Shown here in pieces: positions 32,496 to 40,910 of a stretch of 64,000 nucleotides of DNA. This DNA comes from JBCCMQ01 sp039179985. GTDB taxonomy: Bacteria; Pseudomonadota; Alphaproteobacteria; Rhodobacterales; Rhodobacteraceae. The stretch's first letter is position 1. The number at the start of each line of letters is the position of its first letter. The translations under genes and the position numbers were made by a program. The notes below the pieces were generated by a model. It was not told the DNA's origin and searched no databases. It worked only from the letters and a program-made list of their open reading frames with translations. The stretch covers positions 1 to 64,000 of the forward strand of contig JBCDED010000001.1 in assembly GCA_039179985.1 (NCBI GenBank), in the 5' to 3' direction.

Positions 32496-33689
32496 TCAGC
32501 TTTCTGGTGTGGAGGTGCCCAGGTTCGCGCCGGTCTTGTCGCCACGCGCCTTGGCCGAAGCAAGACTGTCGCGCAGCTTGGTTTCCATTTCGACCAGCTC
32601 TTTTTCCGCCTCGGCACGCTTGGCCTTGCCGTCGTCGGCGATCTGCAGGCTTTCTTCGATGGTCGCGATCAGGTCTTCGTTGGCGGCTTTGACGGCGGTG
32701 ATGTCGAAGACTCCGCGCTCCATTTCCTCGCGAACGGTCTTGTTTGCCTCGCGCAGGTTCTTGGCGTTGGAGGTGAGAAGTTCGTTCGTTAGATCATTGG
32801 CATCCCGCACGGCCTGGGCAGCTTCACTTGATCGCTGGATCGTCACCGCCTGTGCCAGCTGCGTTTCCCAAAGCGGTACGGTGTTCACGAGCGTCGAGTT
32901 GATCTTGGTCACCAGCGATTTATCGTTTTCCTGTACCAGCCGGATCGAGGGCAGGGACTGCATGGTCACCTGGCGTGTCAGGCGCAGATCATGCACCCGG
33001 CGTTCCAGATCGTCGCGGGCGGCGCGCAGGTCGCGCAATTCCTGTGCGACAATGGTCTTCTGGTCTTCGGCGGCGGCCTCCACTTCGGCCTCTTTGGCCG
33101 GGATCACCTGGGATTCCACATCTGCGATCTTGGCCTCGCCGGCGGCAATATAGAGCGCCAGTTCGTCGTAGAAATCGAGTGTCTTGTCGTAGAGCAGATC
33201 GAGCGCCTTGATGTCCTTCAGGAGTTTGTGCTCATGCCCGAGCAGGTTGTCGGTCACCCGGTCAATCTGGCCCTGCACGTCTTCGTATTTGGCAACGAAC
33301 TGGGCAAAGGGCGCCGCCCTGCCCGTCAGGCGCTCCCAGAACGTCTTTTTCCGGCGCACGTCCAGCTCGTCCACGGAAAACCCGCGGATGGTGCTGACAA
33401 TCTCGCGCAGGCTGTCGCCGGCGGGTCCGACGTCTTTGTTGCGCACATCCGCAAGCATCGACTGGCTGATCTGCTGCAGTTCCGCCTGGGCCGCCGAGCC
33501 GAAAGCAACGATTGATCCGGTGTCGGTGATGTCGACCTCTGACATGCGCTTTTCGATTTCCTGGCGCACATCGGGATTGGCCTGATCGAGCGTGACAAGT
33601 GCGGTCGACGGTTCGACGAGCGATTTGTCGGCTACCTCCAGGACTTCGGCCTCGGCCTGCGAGGCCTTGGTGCGGACTGCATCACTCAT
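32496..33689 (-). CDS. telA: Toxic anion resistance protein TelA
   Basis: 397-residue soluble, mostly alpha-helical protein of the TelA/KlaA family, named for tellurite resistance and found with Ter and membrane-stress genes. Characteristic parts: ERLTGRAAPFAQFVAKYEDVQGQIDRVTDNLLGHEHKLL-like central region (about 105-150), LRLTRQVTMQSLPSIRLVQENDKSLVTKINSTLVNTVPLWE (235-275), and a long coiled-coil C-terminus. I give this in segments because no catalytic motif is known. It overlaps xpaC by 4 bases and lies just before the lipoprotein gene, so the three are coupled. Confidence 0.92.
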   Translation of the reverse strand: MSDAVRTKASQAEAEVLEVADKSLVEPSTALVTLDQANPDVRQEIEKRMSEVDITDTGSIVAFGSAAQAELQQISQSMLADVRNKDVGPAGDSLREIVSTIRGFSVDELDVRRKKTFWERLTGRAAPFAQFVAKYEDVQGQIDRVTDNLLGHEHKLLKDIKALDLLYDKTLDFYDELALYIAAGEAKIADVESQVIPAKEAEVEAAAEDQKTIVAQELRDLRAARDDLERRVHDLRLTRQVTMQSLPSIRLVQENDKSLVTKINSTLVNTVPLWETQLAQAVTIQRSSEAAQAVRDANDLTNELLTSNAKNLREANKTVREEMERGVFDITAVKAANEDLIATIEESLQIADDGKAKRAEAEKELVEMETKLRDSLASAKARGDKTGANLGTSTPES

Positions 33690-34588
33690 GTCGGTTCTCC
33701 GTTCTGTTGGGTCACGAGCCCCTCGCGCCGCAGACGGTCGCGCAGGACTTCTATTTCGATATCAAGCTGGCTCTTGTCGTCGACGAGCAGAGTTTCCGTC
33801 CGCGCCGCGAAGTTCTGATCAAGGTCATCGAGGAAGGCCATGAAATCGGACTTCACTTCCGGCGTGGGCCGCCTGGAATAAAGATCGGCGAATTTCACCG
33901 CCGCATCGCGTGCCCCGCCGAGATAGACGCCGATGTACTTTCGGGCCGCAGTCAGATCGCGGGGGTCCTCTTCGATTGTGCGGAACATCGCACGGGCGGT
34001 GTCCTGGAACTTTTCGGTCCTGCGGATCACCTCGCGGTCGCCGCCGCGCTCGACGGCGCCCATCATCGACTTGAGCGTCTCTTCCGCGTTTTCCACGGCC
34101 CGGGCCACACGGTCAGTCTGGAAATCGTCGATGCCTTCGATGCCCTTGTCCTTCATCGGGTCTAGGCCGAAGGCAAGCCCGTGCAGCACCGTGCCGAGAA
34201 CGCCGAACAGGGCAGCGGTCCCGAGGCCATTGTCGCCGGCCAGACCAGCGAGCAGCAGACCCAGACCGGTCAGAAGCGAGCCTGCGGATTTCCGCGGAAA
34301 GGCGGGTTTGCGGGCAATCTTCCGCGCATCGTAAGCGTCTTGTGCGATCACACCCTCTCGCGTCATCCATGCCGCGAGCAGCAGAAGACCCAGTGCCACG
34401 AGGTACATGGCCATACCCGTGGGTTCAGCGCGAAAGGCGGCAACCGCCAGCGACAAGGGCGCGAAGAACAGCAAGTTGATCCGCGCACCGGCGCGCGACC
34501 TTTTGCGCTGTGGTGCCGCCTGCGCGGGCGTTACAGGCCCGTCGCCTTTTGAATCCGGGCTGTATCGCCCCCCGTATCTTTGTGCCAT
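33686..34588 (-). CDS. XpaC-like protein (5-bromo-4-chloroindolyl phosphate hydrolysis family)
   Basis: 300-residue membrane-anchored protein of the XpaC family, which almost always precedes telA. Membrane segments lie at about residues 35-50, 56-72 and 98-135 (LLTGLGLLLAGLAGDNGLG, ALFGVLGTVLHGLAFG); the cytoplasmic part has the helical segment RTEKFQDTARAMFRTIEEDPRDLTAARKYIGVYLGGARDAAVKF. Its biochemical activity is uncertain despite the family name. The ATG at 34588 overlaps the stop of the small upstream ORF (TGATG) and its own stop overlaps telA (ATGA). Confidence 0.88.
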   Translation of the reverse strand: MAQRYGGRYSPDSKGDGPVTPAQAAPQRKRSRAGARINLLFFAPLSLAVAAFRAEPTGMAMYLVALGLLLLAAWMTREGVIAQDAYDARKIARKPAFPRKSAGSLLTGLGLLLAGLAGDNGLGTAALFGVLGTVLHGLAFGLDPMKDKGIEGIDDFQTDRVARAVENAEETLKSMMGAVERGGDREVIRRTEKFQDTARAMFRTIEEDPRDLTAARKYIGVYLGGARDAAVKFADLYSRRPTPEVKSDFMAFLDDLDQNFAARTETLLVDDKSQLDIEIEVLRDRLRREGLVTQQNGEPT

Positions 34589-34671
34589 CACGCCACTCCC
34601 GAGGCGGCCACATAGAATATCAGGGCAACAAGCAGAAAAAAGGCAAGTTTCTGTAGGCCCTTGTCAGTCAT
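34588..34671 (-). CDS. 27-residue single-helix membrane peptide heading the TelA cassette
   Basis: A very short gene missed by length filters. The product starts MTDKGLQK and continues as one hydrophobic helix (LAFFLLVALIFYVAA). A GGGAG ribosome site lies five to six bases before the ATG, and the stop overlaps the xpaC start as TGATG. Good ribosome site, coupling and a clean membrane-helix composition support translation. The function is unknown; it may be a small regulator or assembly subunit for XpaC. Confidence 0.65.
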   Translation of the reverse strand: MTDKGLQKLAFFLLVALIFYVAASGVA

Positions 34672-34734
34672 CGGTTCTCCCACGACGGCGATAATTGCCG
34701 TGTGACCAGATATAGGCGCTTCCGGCGACTCGCG

Positions 34735-35520
34735 CTAGCGCCGCCTTGGGCGAGAAGGCTTTTTTGGTGCTGGTTTTTCAGTCAGATCGGGGCCTAGGCC
34801 CAGCTGGTCGCGCAGAACACGCCGCCGGACCTCTTCCACCTCGCCCTGCGCCAGCTCGCCCAGCCGAAAGGGGCCGTAGCTGATCCGGATCAACCGGTTG
34901 ACCGTCAGGCCGATGGCCTCCATTGCGCGCCGGATTTCGCGGTTGCGCCCTTCCCGCAGAGACACAGTGGCCCAGGCGTTGGCGCCTTGCTGGCGGTCGA
35001 GGGTCACTGTCATCGGCATGAAGCGTTCGCCTTCCACCGTGATCCCGTCCCGCAAAGGTTGGAAAGTCTCTTCGGTCGGGGCGCCCTTGACCCGCACGCG
35101 GTACTTACGCAGCCAGCCGGTCGAGGGCAGTTCGAGCTTGCGCTTGATGCCGCCATAGTTGGTCAGCAAGAGCAGCCCTTCGGAGTTGAGATCGAGCCGG
35201 CCCACCGTCATGACACGCGGCAGTGTGTCGGGCAGCGCGTCGAAGACCGTGGGCCGCCCTTTCTCGTCCTTCGTGGTTGTCACCAGTCCCGCGGGCTTGT
35301 GATACAGCCAAAGGCGCGGCGGCTCCGGCGTATCGAGCGGTTTGCCGTCCACAAGGATGCTGTCGGTCGGACCCACGTTCAGTGCGGGGCTGTCGATGAT
35401 CTTGCCGTTCACCTTGATCCGGCGCGCCTCGATCATGCGTTCGGCTTCACGCCGCGACGCCACGCCAGCACGCGCAAGAACCTTGGCGATCCGGTCGCCT
35501 TCTCGTGTTTCTTCGGCCAT
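34735..35520 (-). CDS. rluB: Ribosomal large subunit pseudouridine synthase (RluB-like)
   Basis: 261-residue RsuA-family pseudouridine synthase. An S4 RNA-binding domain covers about 10-70 (RIAKVLARAGVASRREAERMI), followed by the catalytic domain with VGRLDLNSEGLLLLTNYG near residue 105 (catalytic Asp in GRLD) and the REGRNREIRRAMEAIG motif near 205. The C-terminal tail is Pro/Lys/Arg-rich. In E. coli RluB makes pseudouridine 2605 of 23S rRNA. The ATG at 35520 (MAEETREGDR) is preferred; longer frames have no family similarity. It is divergent from tadA. Confidence 0.9.
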   Translation of the reverse strand: MAEETREGDRIAKVLARAGVASRREAERMIEARRIKVNGKIIDSPALNVGPTDSILVDGKPLDTPEPPRLWLYHKPAGLVTTTKDEKGRPTVFDALPDTLPRVMTVGRLDLNSEGLLLLTNYGGIKRKLELPSTGWLRKYRVRVKGAPTEETFQPLRDGITVEGERFMPMTVTLDRQQGANAWATVSLREGRNREIRRAMEAIGLTVNRLIRISYGPFRLGELAQGEVEEVRRRVLRDQLGLGPDLTEKPAPKKPSRPRRR

Positions 35521-35583
35521 GGCGCGCTTTAGCGTGGCGGCGGGGGGCTTGAAAAGGGGCTCTGACGGGGGCAGGGGAAAGGG

Positions 35584-36042
35584 ATGACTGGCTTTCGTTC
35601 GCTCATGGACATCGCCCTGGAAGAGGCCGAACGCGCCGCGGACCGTGGCGAGGTGCCCGTCGGCGCCGTGATCGCGGACCCGGCGGGAGAGGTCGTCGCG
35701 CGCTGCGGGAACCGGACGCGGGAACTGGGCGACCCGACCGCCCATGCCGAAATACTTGCGATCCGCGCGGCGTGCCAGACAATCGGCAGCGAGCGCCTGC
35801 CGGGTCACAGCCTTTACGTGACGCTCGAACCCTGCGCCATGTGCGCGGCGGCCATTGCGGCGGCACGCATTGCGCGGCTCTACTACGGGGCAGCCGATCC
35901 GAAGTCTGGGGGCGTCGCCCACGGCGCCCGGGTGTTCGGCCATGCGCAGGCCCACCATGCGCCCGAGATTTACGATGGCATCGGCGAGGACCGCTCTGCA
36001 GACCTCCTTCGACGGTTTTTTGCCGCGCGGCGGGGCGCTTGA
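35584..36042 (+). CDS. tadA: tRNA-specific adenosine deaminase
   Basis: 152-residue zinc deaminase converting A34 to inosine in tRNA-Arg(ACG). The zinc motif is H54-A-E56 (PTAHAEI) and P-C84-A-M-C87; the catalytic base is E56. The N-terminus MTGFRSLMDIALEEAERA and GEVPVGAVI are typical. Divergence from rluB across 63 bp implies a shared promoter region; both genes modify RNAs of the translation machinery. Confidence 0.94.
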   Translation: MTGFRSLMDIALEEAERAADRGEVPVGAVIADPAGEVVARCGNRTRELGDPTAHAEILAIRAACQTIGSERLPGHSLYVTLEPCAMCAAAIAAARIARLYYGAADPKSGGVAHGARVFGHAQAHHAPEIYDGIGEDRSADLLRRFFAARRGA

Positions 36043-36126
36043 CCGGTCGCGTCCGAAGCGCCTTGACCTTCGTTGCCCGCCAGACGACCCTTGGCGCTAC
36101 GGGTTTCAGAGAGTGATGGACGCAGA

Positions 36127-36303
36127 ATGCATTTGTCGGGCGGAGAAGACCGCGGCACCGGCCAGCGCGGGAAAAGCCCGCGCCGGGTCATAAGCGCGGT
36201 TGCGGCGCTCGCCCTCTGTGCCGTACTCGCGGGCTGCGGCGGCAATCAAAATATCGGACCGCCGGACTGTTTTGGCGATGCGTCGCAAAGGTGCGACGAC
36301 TAG
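36127..36303 (+). CDS. Small lipoprotein, unknown function
   Basis: 58-residue predicted lipoprotein: a basic N-terminus (GQRGKSPRRV), hydrophobic core and lipobox LAGC with Cys37, then only 21 mature residues containing two more cysteines (PPDCFGD, QRCDD) that could form a disulfide. The start at 36127 is not certain, since a longer in-frame start lies at 36073. It is convergent with the UPF0173 gene, eight bases between stops. Confidence 0.6.
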   Translation: MHLSGGEDRGTGQRGKSPRRVISAVAALALCAVLAGCGGNQNIGPPDCFGDASQRCDD

Positions 36304-36311
36304 GCGACGGC

Positions 36312-37004
36312 TCAGATCTCGATCGGGACCAGCACCTCTGGCTCAACCACGTTCACGCCCGGTAGGCCCGCCACCAGCGCTTCGGCTGATTGCGCGAGGA
36401 CCGGGAAGGTCTTGTAGTGGCAGGGGATCACCGTCTTGAAATCAAAGAAGGTCTTGGCCGCGTAGGCCGCGCGCTCCATGTCCATGGTGAAGTGACCGCC
36501 CGCGCACAGGATTCCGATGTCCGGTTTATGGAGATCATTGAAAACACCCATGTCGGCCATCACATCGGTGTCGCCTGACACATAGATCGTGTGCCCGTCG
36601 CCCGAAATCATGTAGCCCGCCTCGGCCCCGGCGTACATCGGGCCGTGATCTGTTCCAAGAGACGATGAATGCGCCGCCGACACCATGGTCACGGCCACAT
36701 TGCCCAGCATCACCGTCCCGCCCTTGTTATAGCCGATGACAGGCACATTTTCGGTCGCCTCCCAGTGGCTCATCAGGTCATAAATGCCCACCAGTGGTAC
36801 ATGCAGATTTTTCGACAGGGTCAGTCCGTCGGCGGTATGGTCGAAATGGCCATGAGTCAGCAAGATATGGGTGATGCCCTCGGTCGCCTCGCCACGCCGC
36901 TCTTCGGGGAACATTGGGTTTCCCGACAGCCAGGGGTCAACCAGCAAAATCTGATCGCCAATCTCGATCCGGAACCCCGCGTGCCCGAGCCAGGTGATTT
37001 TCAT
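36312..37004 (-). CDS. UPF0173 metal-dependent hydrolase (metallo-beta-lactamase fold)
   Basis: 230-residue enzyme of the UPF0173 family. The N-terminus MKITWLGHAGFRIE and the zinc motif LTHGHFDHTAD (HxHxDH, near residue 55) are diagnostic; further ligands are in VSAAHSSSLG, VSGDTDVMADM and CHYKTF. The length matches the family (about 230). The start at 37004 was chosen over an extended frame because of the conserved MKITWLGH. Substrate unknown; such genes are conserved housekeeping hydrolases. Confidence 0.92.
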   Translation of the reverse strand: MKITWLGHAGFRIEIGDQILLVDPWLSGNPMFPEERRGEATEGITHILLTHGHFDHTADGLTLSKNLHVPLVGIYDLMSHWEATENVPVIGYNKGGTVMLGNVAVTMVSAAHSSSLGTDHGPMYAGAEAGYMISGDGHTIYVSGDTDVMADMGVFNDLHKPDIGILCAGGHFTMDMERAAYAAKTFFDFKTVIPCHYKTFPVLAQSAEALVAGLPGVNVVEPEVLVPIEI

Positions 37005-37054
37005 GTAAGCCTCCCTAAGTGACCGGGGAACATTAGAGCACGGAAGCAAGCGCC

Positions 37055-37717
37055 ATGGAATGGACACGCACGATTGACGGCTACTGCGAACGGATCGACC
37101 CGACCTATTGGGCAGAGCCGATCAACGCCGTCACGAACGGCGCATTTTTGATCGCGGCTCTGATCATGTATCTGCGAGTTCGTGGGCAGGGTTTGCCGCT
37201 GGCCATGGCGCTGGTCATGCTTCTGACGTTGATCGGCATCGGCAGCTATCTTTTCCACACCAATGCCACGGTCTGGGCGGCCATCGCAGATACGACGCCC
37301 ATTGCGCTTTTCATTCTCACCTATCTTTTTGCCGCCAACCTGCACTTCTGGCGCTGGCCGCTCTGGAAGGCGGTGCTGGGAACCGCTGCCTTCATCCCCT
37401 ATGTGCTGATCACCGTTCCAATCTTCCAGAGATTGCCGTTTTTTGATGTCTCCGCAGGGTACTGGCCGGTGCCCATCCTGATCGGGGCCTACGCCTATCT
37501 GCTGCGAAGCCGCCTGCCGGAGGTTTCCCGCGGCCTCGCCCTGGGCGCGGGCGTCCTGGTGGTTTCGCTGCTCTTTCGGTCGGTGGACGAAACGCTCTGC
37601 GCGGCCGTGCCCTTCGGCACCCATTTCGTCTGGCATATCCTCAACGGGATCATGCTGGGCTGGATGATCGAGGTCTACCGCCGCCACATGCTTGCCCTGC
37701 GCCCGGGCGGAGGATAA
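37055..37717 (+). CDS. Ceramidase-like membrane protein
   Basis: 220-residue integral membrane protein of the alkaline ceramidase/PAQR-like (CREST) superfamily. It has about seven helices and the superfamily metal residues: WAEPINAVTNGAF near residue 20 (Glu), GIGSYLFHTNAT near 60 (Ser, His), a buried Asp in IADTTPIALF, and the HFVWHILNG motif near 190 (HxxxH). Enzymes of this group hydrolyse amide bonds in lipids, but the bacterial substrates are largely unknown. It is divergent from the UPF0173 gene and upstream of gatC. Confidence 0.82.
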   Translation: MEWTRTIDGYCERIDPTYWAEPINAVTNGAFLIAALIMYLRVRGQGLPLAMALVMLLTLIGIGSYLFHTNATVWAAIADTTPIALFILTYLFAANLHFWRWPLWKAVLGTAAFIPYVLITVPIFQRLPFFDVSAGYWPVPILIGAYAYLLRSRLPEVSRGLALGAGVLVVSLLFRSVDETLCAAVPFGTHFVWHILNGIMLGWMIEVYRRHMLALRPGGG

Positions 37718-37754
37718 AGGCAAGCGGACGCGAAACCGCCTAACCGAGGTAGCA

Positions 37755-38042
37755 ATGTCGATCGACCAGGAAACTGCGCGCCGCGTGGCTAAGCTGGCCC
37801 GCATCAAGGTGGAAGAGGCCGACCTTCCCGTGCTTGCGGAAGAGTTCAATGGGATCCTGGGGTTCATCGAGCAACTGGGAGAGGTCGATGTGGAGGGCGT
37901 GGAGCCCATGACCAGCGTCACACCCATGCGACTGAAGCGCCGGACCGACGAAGTGACCGACGGCAACCAACAGGAGGCCGTGCTGAAGAACGCGCCCGAC
38001 GCGCGTGAAGGGTTTTTTGCCGTGCCGAAGGTGGTTGAGTGA
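37755..38042 (+). CDS. gatC: Asp/Glu-tRNA amidotransferase subunit C
   Basis: 95-residue GatC, the small subunit stabilising GatA-GatB in the complex that amidates Glu-tRNA(Gln) and Asp-tRNA(Asn). It begins MSIDQETARRVAKLARIKV and contains EFNGILGFIEQLGEVDVEGVEP and the C-terminal REGFFAVPKVVE, all standard. A GAGGT ribosome site precedes the ATG at 37755. It is coupled to gatA by a TGATG junction. gatB is not in the window. Confidence 0.97.
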   Translation: MSIDQETARRVAKLARIKVEEADLPVLAEEFNGILGFIEQLGEVDVEGVEPMTSVTPMRLKRRTDEVTDGNQQEAVLKNAPDAREGFFAVPKVVE

Positions 38043-39529
38043 TGTCCGAACTGCCGAAAATGACCGTCGCATCCGCGCGCGACGCCTTGCGGGCTGGCGC
38101 GCTAACAAGCGTCGAGCTCACCGAAGCCTGCCTTGCCGCCGTGGACGGCGCGGATACGCTGAACGCATTCGTGCACAAGACCCCGGAACTGGCGCTTGAC
38201 CAGGCGCGCGCGGCGGACGCGCGGCTTGTTGAAGGGGACGCGCCCGACTTGTGTGGTATCCCGCTTGGGATCAAGGATCTCTTCTGCACCAGGGACGTGC
38301 CAAGCCAGGCAGGCAGCGCGATCCTTGAAGGGTTTTTGCCGCAGTACGAAAGCACGGTCAGCCAGAACCTCTTTGACGACGGCGCGGTTATGCTGGGCAA
38401 GCTCAACATGGACGAGTTTGCCATGGGCAGTTCCAACGAAACCTCCGTCTACGGTGATGCCGTGAACCCCTGGCGGCGCGGTAACGACGACGCGCGCCTG
38501 ACGCCGGGCGGCTCGTCCGGCGGCTCGGCCAGCGCCGTGGCGGCGGACCTGTGCCTTGCGGCCACCGGCACCGACACGGGCGGATCGATCCGCCAGCCCG
38601 CGGCGTTTACAGGCATTACCGGCCTGAAACCCACCTATGGGCGCTGCTCGCGATGGGGGATTGTTGCCTTTGCCTCTTCGCTCGATCAGGCGGGTCCGAT
38701 GACGAAATCGGTGCGCGACGCCGCGATCATGCTGCAGTCCATGGCCGGGCATGACCCCAAGGATTCCACCTCCGCCGACCTGCCGCTGCCCGATTTCGAG
38801 GCGGCGCTGACCGGCGACATTCGTGGTAAGACCATCGGCATCCCGCGCGAATACCGCATGGACGGGATGCCGGACGAGATCGAGACGCTTTGGACCGAAG
38901 GTCGCCGCATGATGGAAGACGCGGGCGCCCGGATCGTCGACATCAGCCTGCCGCATACGAAATACGCCCTTCCAGCCTACTACGTGATCGCGCCAGCGGA
39001 AGCGTCCTCGAACCTTGCGCGCTATGATGGCGTTCGCTACGGGCACCGGGCCAAGCTTTCGCAGGGCGATGGTGTCACGGAAATGTACGAAAAGACCCGC
39101 GCCGAAGGCTTCGGAGACGAAGTCAAGCGCCGGGTCATGATCGGCACCTATGTGCTGTCGGCGGGATTCTACGATGCCTACTACAACCGGGCCCGCAAAG
39201 TGCGCGCGCTGATCAAGAAGGACTTTGAAGACGTCTTCGCGGAAGGCGTTGACGCCATTCTGACGCCTGCCACGCCGTCTGCCGCCTTCGGTCTGGGCGA
39301 AATGGCCGATGCAGATCCTGTTCAGATGTACCTCAATGACGTCTTTACCGTCACGGTCAACCTTGCTGGCCTGCCGGGGATTTCAGTGCCCGCTGGCCTT
39401 GATGCGCAAGGCTTGCCACTGGGTCTGCAACTGATCGGACGGCCCTGGGACGAAGCGGACCTGCTCAATACGGCACAGGTGCTTGAAACCGCCGCTGGCT
39501 TTGTTTCCAAGCCTGTCAAATGGTGGTAA
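38042..39529 (+). CDS. gatA: Asp/Glu-tRNA amidotransferase subunit A
   Basis: 495-residue amidase-signature glutaminase subunit, producing ammonia for the tRNA transamidation. The catalytic triad is visible: K78 (GIPLGIKD), the cis-Ser in TPGGSSGGSASAVAA (near residue 155) and the nucleophile Ser in TDTGGSIRQPAAF (near residue 180). The C-terminal NLAGLPGISVPAG and GLQLIGRPWDEADLL are typical. The ATG at 38042 overlaps the gatC stop by one base. Confidence 0.98.
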   Translation: MSELPKMTVASARDALRAGALTSVELTEACLAAVDGADTLNAFVHKTPELALDQARAADARLVEGDAPDLCGIPLGIKDLFCTRDVPSQAGSAILEGFLPQYESTVSQNLFDDGAVMLGKLNMDEFAMGSSNETSVYGDAVNPWRRGNDDARLTPGGSSGGSASAVAADLCLAATGTDTGGSIRQPAAFTGITGLKPTYGRCSRWGIVAFASSLDQAGPMTKSVRDAAIMLQSMAGHDPKDSTSADLPLPDFEAALTGDIRGKTIGIPREYRMDGMPDEIETLWTEGRRMMEDAGARIVDISLPHTKYALPAYYVIAPAEASSNLARYDGVRYGHRAKLSQGDGVTEMYEKTRAEGFGDEVKRRVMIGTYVLSAGFYDAYYNRARKVRALIKKDFEDVFAEGVDAILTPATPSAAFGLGEMADADPVQMYLNDVFTVTVNLAGLPGISVPAGLDAQGLPLGLQLIGRPWDEADLLNTAQVLETAAGFVSKPVKWW

Positions 39530-39566
39530 ACACCGGTGCTGGAAAAGGTCTGAACCGGGGAACGTC

Positions 39567-40205
39567 ATGCGAGTGCTAGGTGCGATAGGTCTTTTGGGCA
39601 TGCTGGCGGCCTGCGCCGAACCGGCGCCTCCTGCGCCGCGCGGTGTGGGGTTTGGCGACTATGATGCCTACGCGACAGCACGCATCGAATCCCAGCAGAG
39701 CGTACAGCCGGGGCTTGTCGTCTCGTCCGAGAGTTCCGAAGGCGCGAGCCCCACAGGGACGAACGTTGCCGCAGCCTCTGCTGTGCCGCCACGCATAGAT
39801 GCGGCTTCCGCCGCCAACCCGAGCATTTCCGATGAACAGGATTTCGATGCCGTGTCCAACCGGCAGACGATTGAAAGCGACCGGGAACGTCTGGAGCGCC
39901 AGCGCGAACAGTTCCAGGTGATCGAACCCGCGGCCTTGCCCAGCCGCCCCGGCGGCGGAGCGAATGTCGTGGCTTTTGCACTTGCGACCAGCCATGAGCC
40001 CGGCACTCAGGTCTACAGCCGGAGCGGCTTGACATCCTCGAACCGCTACGCCCGGAACTGCGCCCGCTACCAATCCGCCGACAAGGCGCAAGAGGCGTTC
40101 CTGCGCGCTGGCGGACCAGAGCGAGACAGCCAGGGCCTTGACCCGGACGGCGATGGTTACGCCTGCGGCTGGGACCCACGCCCGTTCCGGCGGATTGGTG
40201 GCTGA
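39567..40205 (+). CDS. Lipoprotein with Excalibur-type calcium-binding C-terminus
   Basis: 212-residue protein. The signal peptide ends in the lipobox LAAC with Cys16. The middle (about 30-140) is low-complexity and probably disordered. The C-terminus reads NCARYQSADKAQEAFLRAGG followed by GLDPDGDGYACGWDP, the DxDxDGxxC pattern of the Excalibur domain with its two cysteines, found in surface proteins. It overlaps the downstream amidase start by eight bases, suggesting a joint cell-envelope role. Confidence 0.82.
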   Translation: MRVLGAIGLLGMLAACAEPAPPAPRGVGFGDYDAYATARIESQQSVQPGLVVSSESSEGASPTGTNVAAASAVPPRIDAASAANPSISDEQDFDAVSNRQTIESDRERLERQREQFQVIEPAALPSRPGGGANVVAFALATSHEPGTQVYSRSGLTSSNRYARNCARYQSADKAQEAFLRAGGPERDSQGLDPDGDGYACGWDPRPFRRIGG

Positions 40206-40908
40206 CACCCTTTTTCAGCACCCTTCACCGAACTTCGGGGACCGCCGTGATGGCCGGGTGCCCGACCTTATCGTCCTGCACTACACTGCCATGGCGAGCG
40301 CCGAGGCGGCCCTGGAACGGCTCTCTGATCCGGCCTTCGAAGTCTCTTCCCACTACCTGATCGGGCGCGATGGTCGGATCTGGCAGCTGGTCCCGGAAGA
40401 AAAGCGCGCCTGGCACGCGGGGGCAGGCAGTTGGCTGGGGCAGGGCGACGTGAACTCCCGGTCGGTCGGGATCGAACTCGACAACGACGGGAAAACGCCC
40501 TTTGGCGAGCCGCTGATGGCCGCTCTGGAAGGGCTTTTGCCGGATATCATGGATCGCTGGTCCATTGGGGTTTCAGGGGTGATTGGCCATTCCGATATTG
40601 CGCCTGCGCGCAAGTCCGATCCGGGACGGCGCTTTGACTGGCGGCGGCTGGCGCGCAGTGGGCTGGCGTTCTGGCCGGATGTCGAACCCGCAAGCTCGCT
40701 TGAGGTAGGGGGGGACAACTGGGCGGGCTTTCTGGACGCGCTCGCGGCATCCGGATTTCCCACAGATCCGGCACCCGATGCTCTGCTCGAAGCCTTCCGC
40801 GCCCGTTTTCGGCCCCATGCGCGCGGACCGCTCACGCAGGCGGATGTCCTTTTTGCTTTGCATTTGGCGAATGACCGGGCGCTTGACTTGAAAGAGCCGC
40901 TTTCGTAA
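40198..40908 (+). CDS. N-acetylmuramoyl-L-alanine amidase (AmpD-like)
   Basis: 236-residue amidase_2 family enzyme cleaving the lactyl-amide bond between muramic acid and peptide. LIVLHYTAM (first zinc His, near residue 25), SSHYLIGRDGRIWQLVPEEKRAWHAG (near 55-80) and IGHSDIAPARKSDPGRRFDW (second His and Asp, near 145-160) are the AmpD hallmarks. No signal peptide is visible, so it is probably cytoplasmic and acts in wall recycling. The GTG at 40198 is favoured, lying within the end of the preceding gene. A short C-terminal helical extension resembles a peptidoglycan-binding domain. Confidence 0.88.
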   Translation: MADTLFQHPSPNFGDRRDGRVPDLIVLHYTAMASAEAALERLSDPAFEVSSHYLIGRDGRIWQLVPEEKRAWHAGAGSWLGQGDVNSRSVGIELDNDGKTPFGEPLMAALEGLLPDIMDRWSIGVSGVIGHSDIAPARKSDPGRRFDWRRLARSGLAFWPDVEPASSLEVGGDNWAGFLDALAASGFPTDPAPDALLEAFRARFRPHARGPLTQADVLFALHLANDRALDLKEPLS

Positions 40909-40910
40909 CG

